DNA of 64,000 nt from Oasisia sp. SBJ-2009 (taxonomy: Eukaryota > Annelida > Polychaeta > Sabellida > Siboglinidae): NCBI GenBank assembly GCA_964017155.1, contig OZ024861.1, positions 30,737,976 to 30,801,975 on the forward strand. Direction: 5' to 3'. Below the pieces are notes generated by a model. The model saw nothing but the letters and a program-made list of their open reading frames with translations. It searched no databases and was not told where the DNA came from. Of this stretch, positions 45,861-58,448 are shown piece by piece. Positions within the stretch are counted from its first letter, which is position 1; every line of letters starts with the position of its first letter. A program made the position numbers and the translations under genes.

Positions 45861-48666
45861 TAATATAATTATAATACTTTCATGTAGAAAGTATTATAAT
45901 TGAAACTACGGTTTGTGGCCGCAAATAGGCGATTGTCTGCGTCTATCGACCACCTTCGATGGCTAATGCTAGTTTTATTGACGATTTTACTACATGTATT
46001 GATAAAGTTCATGTTCATTTCGACAATATAATTGTCATTGGAGATTTAAACTATGACCTGTTGAAACCTGACAAATGCCAACCTTTGCATACGGTATGTG
46101 ACATTTTTGACTTTACAAATCTTATCAAGACCCCAACATGTTTCATGAAAGACGCGCACCCTTCACTTTTGGATGTTATCCTTACCAATAGACCGTCCCT
46201 TCTGTTTAACACCACAAATTTCACATGCGGCATTAGTGACTGGCACAATATGATCTCCTGTGTTATCAAAGGCGCGGCTCCTCCACGAAACAAACGTAAA
46301 ATTCAATGTCGCTCGTACAGACATTTCGATGAAGAGGACTTCAGTGAGGCAGTGGGTGTCATCCCTATTGATGTTGCTTATGTTTTTGATGACGTGGATG
46401 ACATCTACTGGGCTCAAACAAAGGGCTCCTAAAAGACCCTGTAATAATACTCTCAGAAAACGATAGTATCATAACAAACCAAATCTCTGTTGCGAGTACT
46501 CTAAATGAGTTCTTTGTAAATGCCGCCCAAGACATATCATCTGTACCTATCCCGGAAGACATATTAAATCACCCCAGCATCAAACAAATAACAGCCCACA
46601 TCCCTGCTCCTACTGGTTTTGATTTTAGTCCCGTCACCTCTGAAAGCATATATACTTTCATCTCTAAATCTAACCCCAAAAAAGCCACTGGAGTCGATGG
46701 CATCCCTGCAAAAATCAAAAAATCTTGCAGTAAATCGATTTCGGAACCACTTGCAAAATGAATAAACCACTCATTTGCGACCTCAGCCTTCCCAAACAGA
46801 TTTAAAGAAGCACAAGTTATCCCGGTGTATAAGAAAAAAGATCCTTTAGACAAGCAAAACTATAGACCGATTAGCATTCTCACGTTCATCTCTAAGCTGT
46901 TTGAAAACGCCATCAACTCCCAATTAAGCACTCATTTTGAGAATTTGTTCAATCCTTTCCTCGGTGCTTTCAGGCCAGGCATGGGGTGTCAGTCCACTCT
47001 ATTGAGACTAGTAGAGGATTGGCGCAAGGCACTTGACAACCATAAGTATGTCGCAGCCATTCTCATGGACTTGACAAAGGCCTTTGATTGCCTACCTCAC
47101 AGCCTGCTCTTAGGTAAACTCAGTGCTTATGGCCTTTCTGATAAATCATGCAGTTTAGTTAGTAATTATCTCAGCAACAGGAAACAGCGAGTGAAATTAG
47201 GACCTCACTACAGTGAGTGGGCTGACATCGTCAGAGGTGTACCCCAAGGCTCTATTCTTGGGCCTCTTCTTTTCAATGTTTTTATTAATGATATTTTTCA
47301 CTTTTTGGATAAATCCTCTCTCTACAATTATGCTGATGATAACACCCTGTCTTATGCTCATTCAAATTCGGACACTCTCATTCACACCTTGCAACAAGAC
47401 TGTACTTCTACATTACAATGGTTCAATATCAACCAGATGAAGGCCAACCCATCCAAATTCCAAGCAATTAGCTTCGGCAAGAGGGGAACAAGGGACATAA
47501 CAAATTTTACTTTTGAAAACACTACCATTCTCTGTGAAAACTCTGTTGTCCTTCTCGGCATTGAGATTGATCATTCGTTAACTTTTAACACACATATCGC
47601 GAACATCTGCAAAAAGGCAGCTAGACAGTTAGCGGTCTTAAAACGTCTCGGTTATCTCCTTACTCGTCAAGGGAAACTTACAATTTTTAAATCATTCATA
47701 ACATCAAACTTCAACTACTGTCCTTTGATCTGGCACTTTTGTAGCCAATCTAGCACAAAAAACTTGAAAAAATTCAGGAGAGAGCACTTCGCTTTATTTA
47801 CAATGATTATTCATCGACGCATCATGATCTTTTAAAGACCGCTAACACCGAACACCTCCACGTTAAACGGATAAAAGAAATGGCATGCAAAGTATTCAAA
47901 ATTGTAAATAATATTGCTCCAAGTTTTATTCAAAATCTCATCACTCTAAAATGTTCCCAGTATTCCATGCGAAAGGAAAACACTGCAGTTGTCCCTAAGG
48001 CAAACACATCTAAATATGGACTTAAATCATTTGTCCATGATGGGCCCCGGATCTGGAACAGCCTGCCAAATGAAATGCGAAAAACAGTTAACTACGGCGA
48101 GTTTCGCAGACTGATCCGGAACTGGGATGGCCCATCATGCAATTGCTCTATATGCAGGTAAACAGTTAACATCTAACATGTTTGTCGCCATGCCAATATT
48201 ATGAATATAGCTTTCATTGTATATATGCAATATGGATATGTGTAAAATATTTTAATCCTTAAATTTATTCTTTAGATCTATTTATTTTTATGTTTTAAAG
48301 TATTTATTATTTTGGTGAGTTTAGTCAATATACATCTCTACATTTATATTTATGCTAATGTCTTAAATTATATATTATTTCAGTCTATTTTAACCCAATA
48401 TACTTTGCATGTTTTATGAAGCAAAAAAAAAAATTATATATATATATTATACTTGCATGTAATATTATTATATTTATTTTGTACTCATTGCCCTATTTAA
48501 TACGTATAATTGCTGTCATTTTAAAATACTCTGTATGCTTGTTATGGTTTTGTGTCGTCTCGTTGCTTTATACTCGTTTTGTCGGAAAATAGCTCAGATG
48601 AGCTAATGTTGCTTAATTATCATGTAACCGACGTTAAATAAAGCTTCTTTTATCTTGTATCTTGTA
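45861..48666 (+). mobile_element. CR1-like LINE with TATCTTG tail, 5'-truncated
   Basis: The endonuclease C-terminal half (VCVYRPPS, IIVIGDLNYDLLK, DVILTN, ISDWHN) ends at 46432. The reverse transcriptase follows: ATGVDGIP, VYKKKDPLDKQNYRPISIL, LMDLTKAFDCL, GVPQGSILGPLLFNVFIND and the catalytic NYADDNTLSY (46825-47835). After a one-base frameshift the C-terminus (47880-48161) ends with a Cys-rich CNCSIC. An in-frame stop near 46759 and the frameshifts make it inactive. The tail is TATCTTGTATCTTGTA. It interrupts composite copy 3 at ACAACATATA|AAGAGCTG, which is uninterrupted at 33960; TATA appears on both sides. A 13-base-arm hairpin lies at 45868-45900. Confidence 0.85.
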
Positions 48667-48825
48667 TATAAAGAGCTGTGTAAAGTATTGTCTCAAGGCT
48701 CGTGCCAAGAGGCATACTTCCCTTTCAAATGTCTGCCTAGTGCAAATGTTGACGTTGATTTATGATTAAAATTTTTCAATGCAGCAGTGCCCGATCCGTA
48801 GTTCACAAAGGTAGATCTGTACGTA

Positions 48826-49066
<241 letters not shown>

Positions 49067-49874
49067 ATAATATAATAACTAACCTGAGAAAATACCACGA
49101 CGAGCAGCAAGACTTGCAAAGTTAATCTTTATTCTGTCGGGAATACAGTGTACAATTGTGTAGGATCTCGTCAACTACGCTCGAAACGGATAGAAAGAAA
49201 ATCAATTACGTACCCTATTGTTGGATTCTAAGTCACCCTGTGGCAGCCAAAGCTCTAACCAATTAAACGATACTAAAATACGTAAAATTTACACCAATTT
49301 GAAATGAAAATGAAATTTAACCAAATGCAGTTCCCCGTTAATAACATATTAAAACTCAACTACAGATCAACCGTTCAAATGGTGACTCAAGCAGGACACC
49401 TAGCATCTATATTCCCAAGGGAATATTCTTCTAATCCTGTTGACGAGCCAATCGAAAAGCAAAGATAGCGACCATTGTGTTATAAAATGGCCGACTTAAA
49501 CATTATTTATGATTTTCAAAAAAATCTTATTTCACAAGTATTATTTATTTTACTTACATCGACGCTAATTACGTCAACACCAGGCAGCAGTACCCCTGAC
49601 TGATCCACTTGCAAAACTCTGAATTGAAACTCAGCTAAATAAATCGCTCATGAGCACTATGGCTGCCATGTGATATAATTTGGGGTGATTTCGGCCCCAC
49701 AAACGAAAGACGAAATAACGAAATAACCAAAGACGAAATAACGTTTTAGCGAACAATTCGGTGTCCGTCGAACAGGCACTATGAGGCTTGATGGCGCAGC
49801 TTGATTATTGCTATTAGTCACAAAATGTCGCTAAGTGTACCGCGTACGGCGAACACGTGACATGAAAACAACAG
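49067..49874 (-). repeat. Repeated block E, copy 3
   Basis: Near identical to 34257-35074, with the tRNA-like segment at about 49210-49265. Confidence 0.75.
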
Positions 49875-50381
49875 GGGCCAATTTCATAGCGGCTACTTAC
49901 GACGTCGTAGCGGGCGATAACCCGTCGTAAGCCTAAGACGTCGTAAAGTTACACTAGTTGCGTTTCATGAGTCTGCTCCATAGTTGCACATAGCTGCACC
50001 ATGTATTTAGTAGGCGTAACGTTACGCTGGTTGAAATATTTACGGTATGCACCCGAAGTTGAAAATGTACGGTATGCTCCCGACACGCCCACTCTCAACA
50101 TTATTATTTTTAATGTATACACTGGATATCCTTTACATTCATCATAGCTTCCCATTTGCTATACGAACGACAAAGGCACAGCTAGAAATAAAAAAGGATG
50201 CTCAGACACATCACAAATACAGGGATTCCCTACCGCGACATAAGGGGGTCAATGCTACTGGCGCGAATGCTAAATTGGTCTCATGAAACCGGCCGTACGC
50301 TGCATTGTCTATTCGCTGTTAGCTGCGACCAGTAGACCGCGTAATTGCGCATAAAGTTACACGGCTTTATGAAACTGGCCC
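49875..50381 (-). mobile_element. Harbinger-type MITE, copy 5
   Basis: Flanked by CAG (49872-49874) and CTG (50382-50384). On the right it is joined to a foldback arm at TGTATTAAGACC; on the left to block E. Confidence 0.8.
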
Positions 50382-50666
50382 CTGTATTAAGACCATAACT
50401 CGGCATGAGAAAGGTTGTCCTTATAATGTCGCTGTTGTCTCACTGCTTCCACCATGAGGGCTGTCAAAGATGAATTGAATTCCTGGAAGATTTGTTCTCA
50501 AAACGCGGCATTCCGCTTATCGGTTACTAGTGCCGGTATCTCCTAGTTGGGCGGCATCTATGTGGCTGTTGTGCAACGCACCCAATGCGGACGCCCAGCT
50601 ATGTGACACCTAGAGAGTTAGGGGTAATTTTACCGCCTAACTTGCATGCGTGTCATGCAACCGGCC
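50382..50666 (-). mobile_element. Foldback arm end next to copy C
   Basis: Same end as at 38622, GTCATGCAACCGGCC, abutting copy C at the homologous base. Confidence 0.75.
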
Positions 50667-51991
50667 ACAGGTGATTAGCGGAGGGCGGCTTGTGCTGGAC
50701 GAAAATATATTCAAATAATTTGACATTCTATATTGCACAGTAAGGAAACGTTTTCATCCGCGCTCTCTTGAGAATTACCCACGAACCTTCCTTTAGAGAG
50801 CAATGGTTGTTTAATGGCTCACCTTGTGCACGATGTGTACCTGTATTGTCAATATGAATCACTGAGAGATTGTTCACAGAGTTTTTGAATAGTTACGCTT
50901 GTTGCTATATTAGTTTGTACAGGAGTTTTTCACTGTGTTTTTCCTCCATTAAATGTTCAGGATTTTGAGAGCGGATACTTTTTATAAGTAAATTTGGTGG
51001 CAGTTTGGCCCTGCCTCTCTCCATGTGATATGTTATTAATATTTGCTACGTATTATTACTATGTACTCTGTATTATGTTACCATTAATTTATTATGGTTT
51101 GTTCATTAATGTTGAGGTGATTAGCCCATCAGGTCATGCATCTGTAGTTGGTGTGTTTGCTTTGTGTGTATATACATGAATAATATTTCGTTAGCAGTTG
51201 GGTTGCCGTAGTCATTTGCATATGTTATAGTGCTAGTTCACCACTGTTAGGGGATTAGCCCAATTTTCACATTCTACAATATTTTGTTGGTTGGATCTAA
51301 TACCACAACCTTTCTGTTTGTACATGTATGTTTACGACTAATCAACTTTGTATTTACGCCCTTATTATGACATTTATAACCTATCTCAAGCTCATCGCCA
51401 GTTTAAGATTAACATTATTTGAAACAATTGCTCAGAAAAATCATAATGGCACGAGAGAGACGCTTGCGAATATTGTAATACACAAAACCGTTCAGCCAGT
51501 GAATATCAGTTTAATGAAAATAGTTTTTTTTTAATATTGTATTATCTGATAATAAGGGTATCCTTTTTAATTTGTTATATCAAATTCTGTCTGAAAGCCA
51601 ATCAGCATCTCTACCCTATTCTGTGGTTTGACCGCCATACCGGACACATCGCCGCCCAGAAATATACCTGGCAGAGTTGAGGGGCTGAAAAGTGCTGCCA
51701 CCTCACGGAGTCTGGTTAGTCAAGTCTAAATTGGAACATGTCGGTACCCAACTTTCAAAATGCTACCATTGCAGGCATGTGTCTGCACGCGGTTTATTTA
51801 GTAGCATTTATTGACAAACAATATCTGATTTTCGAAATTATGCAGATATGTTCAAAATGGACATAACAATGTAAATTGTGACACGGGTGGTATTGTAACT
51901 GTTCACGCACTCACGGAGACGAGGCGTAGCCAACATTGGAATCATGTCGACACATCTGCTGTCATTAACAGTTATCCTGTCGAAATTTCAG

Positions 51992-52638
51992 ACGAAGTCT
52001 CGTTGGAACCGGACCTCTACAATCGGGTGCGCGTGCTGTGTTGGGTGATGACGTCAGAGAAGAATCTCTATACGAAGGCTGTACACGTGCGCGCCACGTG
52101 GACGCGTCGCTTTAACAAAGTTTTGTTCGCGAGCGAGCAGAAAGACGCCAAATTTCCAACCATCGACATCAACGTGAAAGCGGGCAGAGGGCACCTGACA
52201 ATGAAAACGATGACGACGTTCGATTATGTCTATAAACACCATTATAACGACGCTGATTGGTTCATGAAGGCAGATGACGACACATATGTCTTCGTTGAGA
52301 ATCTCCGCTACTTTCTGTCTTCACAAAACGCATCCGAGCCGGTGTATTTCGGACACACGTTCATGCATCAAATAAAACAGGGGTACAATGGCGGTGGACC
52401 AGGATACGTGGTCAGTCGGGAAGCGCTACGAAGGTTCGCCGCCAGAGAGAAAGGTTTATGTGATGACGATCTCGGCGCTGAAGACATCACATTTGGAAGA
52501 TGCATGGAACTGTTGGGGGTGAAACCTGGCAAGACCACGGACTCAATGGGTCGTAGACGATTCCACATAACCGCAGTTGTACTCTCGCCTCGCTTGTTGG
52601 AACATGGAAGCTACACTGGAAAGCATGGCGCCCTTCGC
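51992..52638 (+). CDS. C1GALT1-like galactosyltransferase, exon 2, copy C
   Basis: Same boundaries and length as exon 2B (acceptor ATTTCAG to 51991, donor GTAAGT from 52639). Only two residues differ from B: Met to Ile in HQMKQG and Lys to Thr in EDIKFGRC. The DxD motif ADDDTYVF is intact. The Lys to Thr change is next to the conserved ED pair of the acceptor-side motif, so activity could differ. No separate 5' exon was found between B and C; it could be spliced from the exon at 18118 over B, or be a partial duplicate. Confidence 0.82.
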
Positions 52639-53127
52639 GTAAGTTATGACCTGTTCTCATAGGTAGCGCCTGGGTCACGATAACGTTATTTAAAAAGTAG
52701 AACTGTTACTGTTCTTGCTGTATGTAACCGTACTAATTTGCTATTGTGATACAACACAATTGTTACATGGATCTGACGTACTCGTTTATTAAATACAAAT
52801 TAATAAACAACACTGAAATATGGCTGTTTTATATAAACTAAATAATTACATTTTTAATTTGGCTGCCGTTTTCATGGCAACAAACTGTCTAAACAGTTTG
52901 AAAAAGTCACCATGAACAACATATCAAAACATTGTGGAAAAAGTGTCACTTTCGTCTTTTTGTATTTTTTATACACACACATAATTTCAATTGTTAAACT
53001 CACCCAAACCCCCAAATGATGACGCCGATTTAGCCATAGCATTTCAGTCAAATGCATCAATATTATACAGGCGTGCTCTGTTGATTGGGTTATAGCAATA
53101 TGATGTTTTCTTGCCTTTCTATTGCAG

Positions 53128-53328
53128 GCACTTAGTATGCTCAGCACCTATACAATCGCGCTCCACAAGTTGCAGCCGTACGATATGTACGCCATCGAGT
53201 ATCTGGTGTACCACTTAAAGACGTACGGCACGACACGTTCATTTGAGAAGGAGGAGACGCCTACAAGAAAGAACTTAACTTTGCGCTGGCAGCATCTCCC
53301 GAGGCGAATGGAAATTCCTGGGAACTAG
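53128..53328 (+). CDS. C1GALT1-like galactosyltransferase, exon 3 (C-terminus), copy C
   Basis: Acceptor TTCTATTGCAG, phase 0 with exon 2C, 66 residues to TAG. It differs from B by a few residues (TTRSFEKEETPTRKN, LRWQHLPRRMEIPGN). The conserved EYLVYHLKTYG is intact. Intron 2C is 489 bases. Confidence 0.8.
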   Translation, partial: ALSMLSTYTIALHKLQPYDMYAIEYLVYHLKTYGTTRSFEKEETPTRKNLTLRWQHLPRRMEIPGN

Positions 53329-53420
53329 CAACGTTTGGCTATCTCTAGTCCTCCGGGCGATTAGCTATTTTCCACGTGTTTCTAACAACCCAAATGTGAG
53401 TAATTCATATGTATAGGAAA

Positions 53421-54312
53421 TGTGAGGCGATGTGAGGTGAGGTGGGGTGAGGTGAGGTGGGTTGAGGTGAGGTGAGGTGAGGTGAGGTGAGGTGAGGTGA
53501 GGTGAGGTGAGGTGAGGTGAGTTGAGTTGAGTTGAGTTGAGTTGAGTTGAGGTGAGGTGAGGTGAGGTGAGGTGAGGTGAGGTGAGGTGAGGTGAGGTGA
53601 GGTGAGGTGAGGTGAGGTGAGGTGAGGTGAGGTGAGGTGAGGTGAGGTGAGGTGAGGTGAGGTGAGGTGAGGTGAGGTGAGGTGAGGTGACGTGAGGTGA
53701 GGTGAGGTGAGGTGAGGTGAGGTGAGGTGAGGTGAGGTGAGGTGAGGTGAGGTGAGGTGAGGTGAGGTGAGGTGAGGTGAGGTGAGGTGAGGTGAGGTGA
53801 GGTGAGGTGAGGTGAGGTGAGGTGAGGTGAGGTGAGGTGAGGTGAGGTGAGGTGAGGTGAGGTGAGGTGAGGTGAGGTGAGGTGAGGTGAGGTGAGGTGA
53901 GGTGAGGTGAGGTGAGGTGAGGTGAGGTGAGGTGAGGTGAGGTGAGGTGAGGTGAGGTGAGGTGAGGTGAGGTGAGGTGAGGTGAGGTGAGGTGAGGTGA
54001 GGTGAGGTGAGGTGAGGTGAGGTGAGGTGAGGTGAGGTGAGGTGAGGTGAGGTGAGGTGAGGTGAGGTGAGGTGAGGTGAGGTGAGGTGAGGTGAGGTGA
54101 GGTGAGGTGAGGTGAGGTGAGGTGAGGTGAGGTGAGGTGAGGTGAGGTGAGGTGAGGTGAGGTGAGGTGAGGTGAGGTGAGGTGAGGTGAGGTGAGGTGA
54201 GGTGAGGTGAGGTGAGGTGAGGTGAGGTGAGGTGAGGTGAGGTGAGGTGAGGTGAGGTGAGGTGAGGTGAGGTGAGGTGAGGTGAGGTGAGGTGAGGTGA
54301 GGTGAGGTGAGG
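53421..54312. repeat. GGTGA pentanucleotide array of copy C
   Basis: About 178 units, mainly GGTGA, with TTGAG units at about 53520-53548 and single variants (GGTGG, CGTGA). The 5' edge matches B's edge; the 3' edge is the shared TAACTTTATTTTCTCATCC. It starts 93 bases after the exon 3C stop. Confidence 0.97.
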
Positions 54313-54375
54313 TAACTTTATTTTCTCATCCAGATCAATATGATAGAAGATAACATAAACTCCAGCGTATGCAAT

Positions 54376-54381
54376 AATAAA
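54376..54381 (+). terminator. Candidate polyadenylation signal, copy C
   Basis: AATAAA at the position homologous to 41672 in B, after the pentamer array. Confidence 0.3.
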
Positions 54382-54591
54382 TATATAAAGGTTATATAAT
54401 ATTTACATGCCAAAAAATACTGATTTCATTGTGTATTTATATTTATGTAAATGTATCTTATATTATATTGGGTTACAATGCAGGTGGTTATATGAATGGT
54501 TGGATTATTAGTGTCAATTGTTTTCTGAAATCATTGGTTACATGTATGGTTTATTGTTTTCATAACTGATTTTCTGAAATATAAAACCTTC

Positions 54592-57500
54592 TTCATGATG
54601 TCATTCACTCCAAGCCTAATAAGCTTTTCATTTTTCTTTTTGTTATGTTTTTGTACTGAAAACTATGCGATGGTTGTCTCTATTCAATTACAAGTTTTAG
54701 TCGATAGCAATACTTTGCTAAGAACTGCTATGTGTTTCGAAGTGTACACATCAATTAACTGTATGTATTATATGTATTGTATGTATTATATGTATTACGT
54801 CTATCAAAATATCTTCAAACATAGATGCATTTTTAATGACAGTATAATGAAATCATATCAATTCAAGGAAAATGACTTCCGATGAAGCTTTCCTCTCCTT
54901 TTCAGGAGGCATTCTAAACAACTGCTTAACAAATATATTACATATTAATGAAAATGAAACTGACATAAACGAACAGCAACTAATTCATCGCATGATCTCG
55001 ATCAATTTAGTAAGTTAGCTAAGGAAAATAAAAATTCATTTAGTATTATAAGTACAAATATACAGTCAATAAATGCAAAGTTTTCTGAACTTGAGGCATT
55101 CGTAGAAGAACTTAATATGATAAACTTTAAATTTAGTGTAATATGTCTTCAAGAGACATGGATAGATGAAAGTGAGGACATATCACCATTTCATTTACAA
55201 GGCTATGACTGTATATCTCAAGGTAAAACATGTACCAGCAAAGGAGGGTTGATAATATATATAGATGACCAGTATAAATCAAAAGTAATATGTAATCTCA
55301 ATACATACCAACAATGGGAAGGCCTGGTAGTAAAGGTGCAGAGTAATTTATCAAAGACTGTCACTATTGGAAATATATATCGATCGCCGAGAACGCGAAA
55401 TGAAGACCTAAGCGCTTTTATAGATGAATTTACACCGATTATATCAAGTTTGGAAAAAACTGTAATAATGATATCGTTATTGCTGGGGATTTCAATATTA
55501 ACTTACTTAAACTAAATGAAAACGAAATGTTTAGTAGCTTTTTCGACATGCTGATCTCACATAGTTTTTACCCTCAAATAACCCTACCCACTAGATTTAC
55601 TAGAACAACGGGAACCCTGATAGATAATTTATTTTGTAGACTTCATGAATCAATACATACCGCAGGGATATTAACTAAGCGCGTTTCGGATCACCAACCA
55701 TATTTTATGATTATGCATAATACTGTAAAATTGCAGTCCCCGCCAAAATATGTAAAAATAAATACATTAAATGAGAATGCAATGATAAATGTCATGAATG
55801 ACATAAAATTAGGTAACATTTATGAAAAATTAAATACAAATCCAAATGCTGACCCAAATTATAATTATGATATAATATATGAAGAAATTACACGTGCTAA
55901 AACTAAACATATGCCAAACAAATTAATGAAATTTAATAGATACAAACATAAGAAATCTGCTTGGATCACACAGGGTATATTAACATCAATCAGATATCGA
56001 GACAAAATGTACAAACAATTAAAATTAACAAATCCCACCTCAGGCAATTACGAAACTATTAAAATTAATCTAAAAACCTATAACACCATATTAAAGAAAA
56101 ACATTCGGGCGGCTAAACAAATTTACTTTGAATCTCGGTTTTCACTTTTTAGGAATGACATACGAAATACATGGAAAACCATAAATGAATGTCTCTCAAA
56201 AAAACATACAAACAACAGTTTCCAAACTTATTTTGAAGACAACGGCTATCAAATGTCAAACAAACAAAACATTGCTGATGCTTTTAATAACTATTTTACA
56301 AATATAGCTCAGACAATTGTAAATGATATAAAGTATGAAGGTACCAAAGATTTTACCTATTATCTAAATAGACAAATAAATTCAACTTTTAAAATACAAA
56401 ATGTTGATGAAGAAGCTGTAAAGAAAATAATACACAATCTACCCACAAAACATAGTTGTGGTTTCGACGGTATCTCCTCCAAATTGTTACAAATAATTGA
56501 ACCTGTAATTTTAAGATCCTTGACTATGGTCATAAATCAGGTGCTAAGTACTGGAATATTTCCAGATAAACTCAAAATTGCCAAAGTAATTCCTATATTT
56601 AAAAAGGATGATCCCACATTATTTAAAAATTATAGACCAATTTCCCTGCTACCAACAATATCAAAAGTACTAGAGAAAATAATGTTTACCCAGTTGTCTT
56701 CATACTTTAATGAAGCCAAGCTATTTTTCGATAACCAATATGGATTTAGGCCGAAACACAGCACTGAGTTTGCTGCGCTTGAATTAGTAGACAGAATAAT
56801 AAATCACATGGACAAATACGAGGTACCAATTAACATATTTCTTGACTTGACAAAGGCCTTTGATACCATTGATCATAATATTGTATTACACAAATTAAGA
56901 TTTTATGGCCTGGATGATTCGACAGTATTTTTGTTTGAAAGTTATTTAAGTAACCGACGACAGTATGTCGTTATTGATGAAATGAAATCAGAAATCCTTC
57001 CAATAAATATCGGAGTTCCACAAGGTTCAATCTTAGGACCTTTATTGTTTACTATTTATATTAATGATTTTCCAGCACTCTCTAGTACATTAAACCAATT
57101 TATTGAGAGCACACATCAAAACAAACGTGTAGAATTTTTAATAAATTACGAACTCTGTAAAGTTATGGGTTATGGAATGGCTAAATATAAATAGATTGTC
57201 CTTAAATAAAGAAGAATCTAAATATATGATTTTTCATGTACCTAAAAAAGAGATTCAAACTCTTACTCTTAAAATCGATAATATAAACATCGAACAGGTG
57301 GATGAATTTAATTTTCTAGGATTAACTCTGGACACAAATCTTACTTGGAAAAAACACGTAAATAAAATAGCAAATAAATGTTCTAGGATTACGGGCGTTT
57401 TAAACAAACTAAAGCATGTACTACCACTAGACATTAAAAAACTTTTATATAATTATCTAATCCTATCACATATTAATTATTGTATTACAGTTTGGGGATA

Positions 57501-58448
57501 CAAAGGTAGCCGAATATTTAAAATCCAAAAAAAGGCAGTTCGAATAATAGCATTGAACAGGTACAATTCACATACTGAACCACTTTTTAAAACTCTCGAA
57601 ATATTGAAAATAGATGATTTATTAAAAGTGCAAGAACTAAACAAATTCTATAAATATAGGCACGGTATTTTGCCTGTTTATTTATTAAATTGGAATATTA
57701 TACCCAATTACAATATACACAGTCATGATACTCGCAAAGCAACAAATATACACACATCTATGACAAGACATGAATTTGCCAAAAAATCCCTTAAACACAA
57801 CTTGCCTCATACTATAAACGATACTCCAGAATTAGTTTTGGAAAAGATTATTACCCACAGTTTACAAGGGTTTGCGTATTACTTAAAAACATATATTTTG
57901 CAAAGATATCACTACGCATGTACAATATCTGATTGTTATGTATGTCAGATAAGTCTACAAAATCACTAGAACTCAAATTTACATATAAATGAATAGATGC
58001 AAACAAATGTTATATGTTCTTATGTATTTGTCAGTATTGTCATTTCATTGTTTCAATTTGTACACATGTCTTATAGCTAGATTTACACATAACATAGAGA
58101 CAAACATCGTATTGAATGAATACAAATATAATAACGTATAATAATCCGAGTGGCTCCTGTGATAGCGACTTTTTAGTCTTAGCAGGAGTCACTGACCCCA
58201 ATTTCATATGTATTCTTAATTACTTATGGTGACATTTGTTCATGTGCGTATTATTGCTATTATTTAATGTAATTGTTTTGGGGTCAGAAATAAACATCTT
58301 GTTCTTGTTCTTGTTCTTGTTCTTGTTCTTGTTCTTGTTCTTGTTCTTGTTCTTGTTCTTGTTCTTGTTCTTGTTCTTGTTCTTGTTCTTGTTCTTGTTC
58401 TTGTTCTTGTTCTTGTTCTTGTTCTTGTTCTTGTTCTTGTTCTTGTTC
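54592..58448 (+). mobile_element. CR1/Jockey-group LINE with hexamer tail, nearly complete but inactive
   Basis: The boundary is exact: A and B read AAAACCTTCAGTTCGC-type sequence where C has the element between CCTTC and AGTTCGC. Domains: endonuclease from about 54883 (STNIQSIN, QETWIDE, GNIYRSP, then after a frameshift IAGDFNINLLK and RVSDHQP); reverse transcriptase (CGFDGISS, PIFKKDDPTLFKNYRPISLL, NIFLDLTKAFDTIDH, GVPQGSILGPLLF); and a C-terminal part from 57172 (MEWLNINRLSLNKEESKY ... CTISDCYVCQ). The catalytic YADD segment is missing, by a deletion near 57100-57115. A 7-base tandem duplication near 57160-57175 (GTTATGGGTTATGG) adds a frameshift. The 3' end is about 25 TTCTTG hexamers. 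Confidence 0.88.
58297..58448. repeat. TTCTTG hexanucleotide tail of the LINE
   Basis: About 25 perfect hexamers. The last TTC joins host AGTTCGC, which directly follows TTC in the uninterrupted copies, so this is the LINE 3' tail rather than a pre-existing microsatellite. Confidence 0.93.
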
